Shown: positions 60,898 to 64,000 of the stretch, piece by piece | How positions within the stretch are numbered: position 1 is the first letter of the stretch | How the letters are laid out: each line of letters starts with the position of its first letter | From: Chenopodium formosanum | Taxonomy: Eukaryota; Streptophyta; Magnoliopsida; Caryophyllales; Amaranthaceae | Reading direction: 5' to 3' | Assembly (NCBI GenBank): GCA_024500155.1 | Contig: CM044858.1 | Location: 4,402,001 to 4,466,000 of the forward strand | Length of the DNA: 64,000 bases | The notes under the pieces: generated by a model | The model's database searches: none | What the model saw: only the letters and a program-made list of their open reading frames with translations | Told to the model about the DNA's origin: nothing | Position numbers and translations under genes: made by a program

Positions 60898-63786
60898 GAA
60901 AGAGATAGTGGAATAATGATAAATTTGAATTTCTACAGGTTACTTGCATTTTTGCCTATTGAGTTTGACGGCAAGGCTTTACTTTGTATTCCCCAACCTC
61001 TCCCTCCCCCCCCCCCCCCCCCCTCTTTATCCCCTACTTGGTCATGAAAGAGTTGGTTTAGCAGTATCATATTTACTGTTTTCCTCACTTTTATTGACAG
61101 GTGGGAAGCAAACAGTTATGGTTATCATGGAGATGATGGATTGCTGTATCGTGGTCATGGAAAAGGAGAGACATTTGGCCCTAGCTTCACTACTGGTGAT
61201 ACGGTTGGTGGAGGGATCAATTATGCTTCTCAAGAAGTCTTTTTTACGTAAGACAGCTACTACTTTGTACAGCATTAGAATGAAAGTAGAAGTTCCATCT
61301 CAATGAAGTTTGCAAGTAGTTTTATTAATTGGAGTTGTAAGCAATTATTTTTTGCCTGTTTGTAAATGTATTTTTTGGTGTTAGTTCCTTACTTGTCATT
61401 GGTTTCAGCTTTTTTTTCCTTATTAAGTACCTGGTGCTAACAGATATTTACTATGTTGAATTTCCAGCAAAAATGGGATTGTTGTGGGAACGGTGTACAA
61501 AGATGTGAAGAGTCAACTGTTTCCTACGGTAGCTGTTCACAGCCAGCGTGAAGAGTATGTTTGCATCTCAACCTTTCATCTTCATTTATGAGTTTGGAAT
61601 TAAATGATATGAATAGTAGATCTAGTCATAATTTTGATTTTGTCTTCTTTTATTTATTTAAATATTTATTTTATATGTGTGGGTGTTGGGGTGGGTGTGT
61701 TGGAAATGGGGCTTGGGACCTCTATCATGATGGTTTAAAAATTTGCTCCTCAATACAGAAACAGATTGGTTTTGTTACTGTAAGTTCAGAAATGGCCATT
61801 GGCTTCAGTGCCTGGTGATCTGAAATTTTGCTCTACCAAAATATGCTGAAGTTGTAGTTTTGTTTGTCTATGTTGTAATTGATCATGTGCTGGTATAGTG
61901 GAAGTGGACTTGTAGCTCTCTTCTATCATCGCTCTTGTGATATTTCAAAGCAGATATTCAATGCCTAACCTCTGTTGTCAAAGCATAGATATTCAATGTC
62001 TGTGACCTCTGTTGCACATGTTTTCTATTCCTTTTGTCCTGTCCTACATTTGTGTGTGTGTGTTTAATTTTTTTTACTTCCATGCAACCTTGCCTGTTAT
62101 GTTCTCTTTGGACCAGCAAGTTAGCAGTTCATGCAAATTCGAAACTAGTGTATGACTATATATATGGATATTATGTTAAACCTATATTTTATGATATTTT
62201 TCTTTTTTGTGTGGGGGTGGGATAGGGTGGAGTTAGAAAACTGAACTTTGGAAGTTTCTGACTATGAAGTGCATGACTATATTAATTTTTTAAAACTGTG
62301 CAGGGTTACTGTGAACTTTGGGAAAGAACCTTTTCTCTTTGATATCAAGGCAAGTCTTCTCTGATGCTAATGTTTATAATATTTCTCTAATTGGATTCAG
62401 TTATCGTGCACATGCTTATTAGTTTCCCTTTAAATCTTATCAAAAGAATGTCTAGACTAGTAGACTGTACCAGAGATGGTTACTCAGTAATTTTGCTTTC
62501 TCACTTAACCTTTTCTAAAATTTTATTTTGTTAGGGAAAATAGATTGATTGCTATTTTTATTCTTATTTTTTTAATATAGTACTTCATATATGTAATATT
62601 TAGGACTTCTTGTTAGTGTTTCTACATATGATGCTTCTGTATGTTATAATTTTTTCACTCATTTGTATTCCATTCATTAGGCTTATGAAGCGCAGGAAAG
62701 GTTGAAGCAGCAAAGCATGATCGAAACGATATCTCTGCCGCAGAATGTTAGTTATGGGTAAGTGATTGACTTTATTCAAGGAACTGTCATAAACAGAATC
62801 TTTGCTGAGCATGTTGTGTTTGGCTTTTGACTAGCTATAGCCTTTTTAAAATAAAAAATTCAAAAATTCTGTAATTGCTTGAATGATATGTGGCTTACTG
62901 CTTATAGCTGTTAACTGTCTTTGTGTCATGTTTTATGGCTTCTGCAAAGGTTAAGTGAGATAGATCAGTCCCGCCTTCGGACCTGTCTTGTAGACTGTTG
63001 TAATAGATTTGAAGTAATCAGCTTAAATCTTCTATTTCTCTCATTATGTTTACCATGGCATTAAATGAATATTATGCTTTGTGTATCATGATATGTTTGT
63101 TCAATGTTAGATCTTTGTCTAATGTGTGGTTATGGAATACCAGAATTGTCCGCTCGTACTTACTACACTATGGCTATGAAGACACACTTAATGTGTTTGA
63201 CATGGCCACTAGTAATTCAGTTCCACCCATCAGTTTATCTCAACAAAATGGATTTATTGAGCAAGACGACATGTATGCACTCAACCAGAGAAAGACTCTT
63301 CGCCAGGTATCATTTCAACAAATCTGTCTATTTTGATTAGCCTTCTGAGCACATTCTAAATTATGTGCTCAGTTCAACCTTTTGTATCTCTAGACAGAAT
63401 GCCTATGAGTATGCATCCATTAATTCCTTATACTATTAGTAATAATGCTACTAGTATACTTGCTATACCTCGAATCTAGAATGCTTTAGCTTTGACAGAA
63501 TCCACATTTATACAAATATATTACGGAGTACTATATTCAAAAACAAAAATACTGTACATTTCTTTTTTTCTTGCTTAATCTGTTGAGAAGTGGGATTTCT
63601 TTACTAGAAGAATTACCTTGTTTGGTTGTTTTATAATTGTCATTCTTTCTTAGAGTCTAATTTGTTGCCAGATGCTCTTTAAGTCTTGGTATTGACATGT
63701 TCATCTTGGTTATGAAGTTGATCAGAACAGGGAAGATTGATGCTGCATTTGATAAACTTCGTGACTGGTATCCTCAGACTATCCTG
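58946..63786 (+). CDS. RANBPM: RanBPM-like SPRY/LisH/CTLH protein (first 7 coding exons; gene runs off the window)
   Basis: Exons 58946-59292, 61101-61247, 61468-61554, 62304-62349, 62681-62757, 63144-63306 and 63718-63786 join in phase, giving 312 codons before the window ends. The SPRY domain covers about residues 45-205 (YYFEMKVINAG, IAIGFTTDSF, GYHGDDG, NYASQEVFFT). The LisH motif is at about 236-253 (SYLLHYGYEDTLNVF). The CTLH begins near 290 (LIRTGKIDAAFDKL). This order is that of RanBPM (RanBP9/10, yeast Gid1), the scaffold of the CTLH/GID E3 ubiquitin ligase. Intron 4 starts AAG|GCAAGT and so uses a GC donor; all others are GT-AG. The ATG sits in AAAATGG context. Introns 1 (1.8 kb) and 3 are large and contain long homopolymers. 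Confidence 0.9.
60098..60290. mobile_element. Possible MITE in RanBPM intron 1
   Basis: GATTGGATAAGAAGG at the left and, reverse complemented, GTTTGGATAACAATAG at the right bracket purine-rich then pyrimidine-rich DNA, like the element at 27844-28108. No clear target duplication. Confidence 0.4.
60848..60897. repeat. Poly-T tract (~50 bp)
   Basis: Uninterrupted T run in RanBPM intron 1. A C run of about 17 lies at 61006-61022 before exon 2. True lengths may differ because of sequencing error in homopolymers. Confidence 0.9.
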
Positions 63787-64000
63787 GTGAATTGTTTGAG
63801 TTTCATAGTTTATCATTATAATCCTGTTGTGTTTTAATTCTATATTGTAGTCTTGTAAGTTTACTCTTCTCTACTCCCCTCCTTCCAGAAAATAATGTAC
63901 CCATTATGCATCTTCATGTTTGTTTGTTTTTTTTTTTTTTTTTTTTTTTTTTTCTTTTCTTTTTTTTTTTTTCTGCTCTTCAATATCCTTAAGAGGAAAG
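63787..64000 (+). other. RanBPM intron 7 (start), including a long T-rich tract
   Basis: The intron begins GTGAATTG after exon 7. A T-rich run at 63924-63973 is near the window end. Confidence 0.6.

Noticed and set aside
62341..62355. Alternative GT donor (AAGGCAA|GTCTTC) for RanBPM exon 4
   Set aside because: It would break the reading phase into exon 5; the GC donor keeps it and matches the GC-class consensus.

Overview
The window is nuclear DNA from a flowering plant, most likely a core eudicot. Evidence: AT-rich intergenic DNA, intron-rich genes with canonical GT-AG borders, and plant-specific families (a four-C2 MCTP, a FRA7-type SAC phosphatase, a UGT with a PSPG box, a potato-inhibitor-II peptide, an 8-Cys lipid-transfer protein). 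There are also many short inverted-repeat transposons. I cannot fix the species from sequence alone; a Caryophyllales origin is only a guess.

Layout. 1-1305 (+): 3' end of a SUO/TFIIS-N-like nuclear protein with DLN (EAR-like) motifs. 1.3-15.9 kb: gene-free and repeat-rich. It holds a 1.07-kb TTA-flanked MITE swollen by (TAA)n and a 5.2-kb composite in which two 0.8-0.94-kb direct repeats bracket about ten tandem copies of a ~323-bp satellite. 15926-19036 (+): intronless MCTP. 19448-25550 (-): CDKAL1-type tRNA methylthiotransferase; I resolved 11 exons into one 616-codon frame. 27.2-27.6 kb (-): lipid-transfer-like protein. 29801-39845 (-): SAC1/FRA7-type phosphoinositide phosphatase; 15 coding exons resolved, 919 codons. 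42056-43756 (+): small plastid-type DnaJ zinc-finger protein (124 aa, 4 exons). 44968-47532 (+): small J-domain protein (134 aa, 3 exons). 47960-49357 (-): F-box/DUF295-like protein (391 aa). 50895-51345 (-): proteinase-inhibitor-II-like peptide (88 aa). 53157-54626 (-): UGT92-like glycosyltransferase. 54.6-58.6 kb: dense cluster of nested transposons. 58946 to beyond the window (+): RanBPM-like SPRY/LisH/CTLH protein, with one intron using a GC donor.

The genes look like an ordinary mosaic of unrelated plant genes, not a cluster or pathway. Two adjacent small genes both relate to the Hsp40 system: one carries only the Cys-rich zinc-finger repeats, the other only the J domain.

The most unusual content is in the repeats: (i) the direct-repeat-bracketed 323-bp satellite, whose units keep about 100-codon open frames that overlap head to tail; (ii) a family of TWA-flanked elements with GGCCYTGTTC termini, each carrying a different subterminal minisatellite; (iii) a 1,119-bp Mutator-like element with a perfect 9-bp target duplication and ~300-bp inverted arms around an unexplained core; (iv) a 188-bp hAT-like element with a perfect 8-bp duplication; (v) a perfect 13-bp-stem hairpin just after the DnaJ zinc-finger gene. 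I could run no searches. All exon borders come from reading splice sites and checking that reading phase is preserved.
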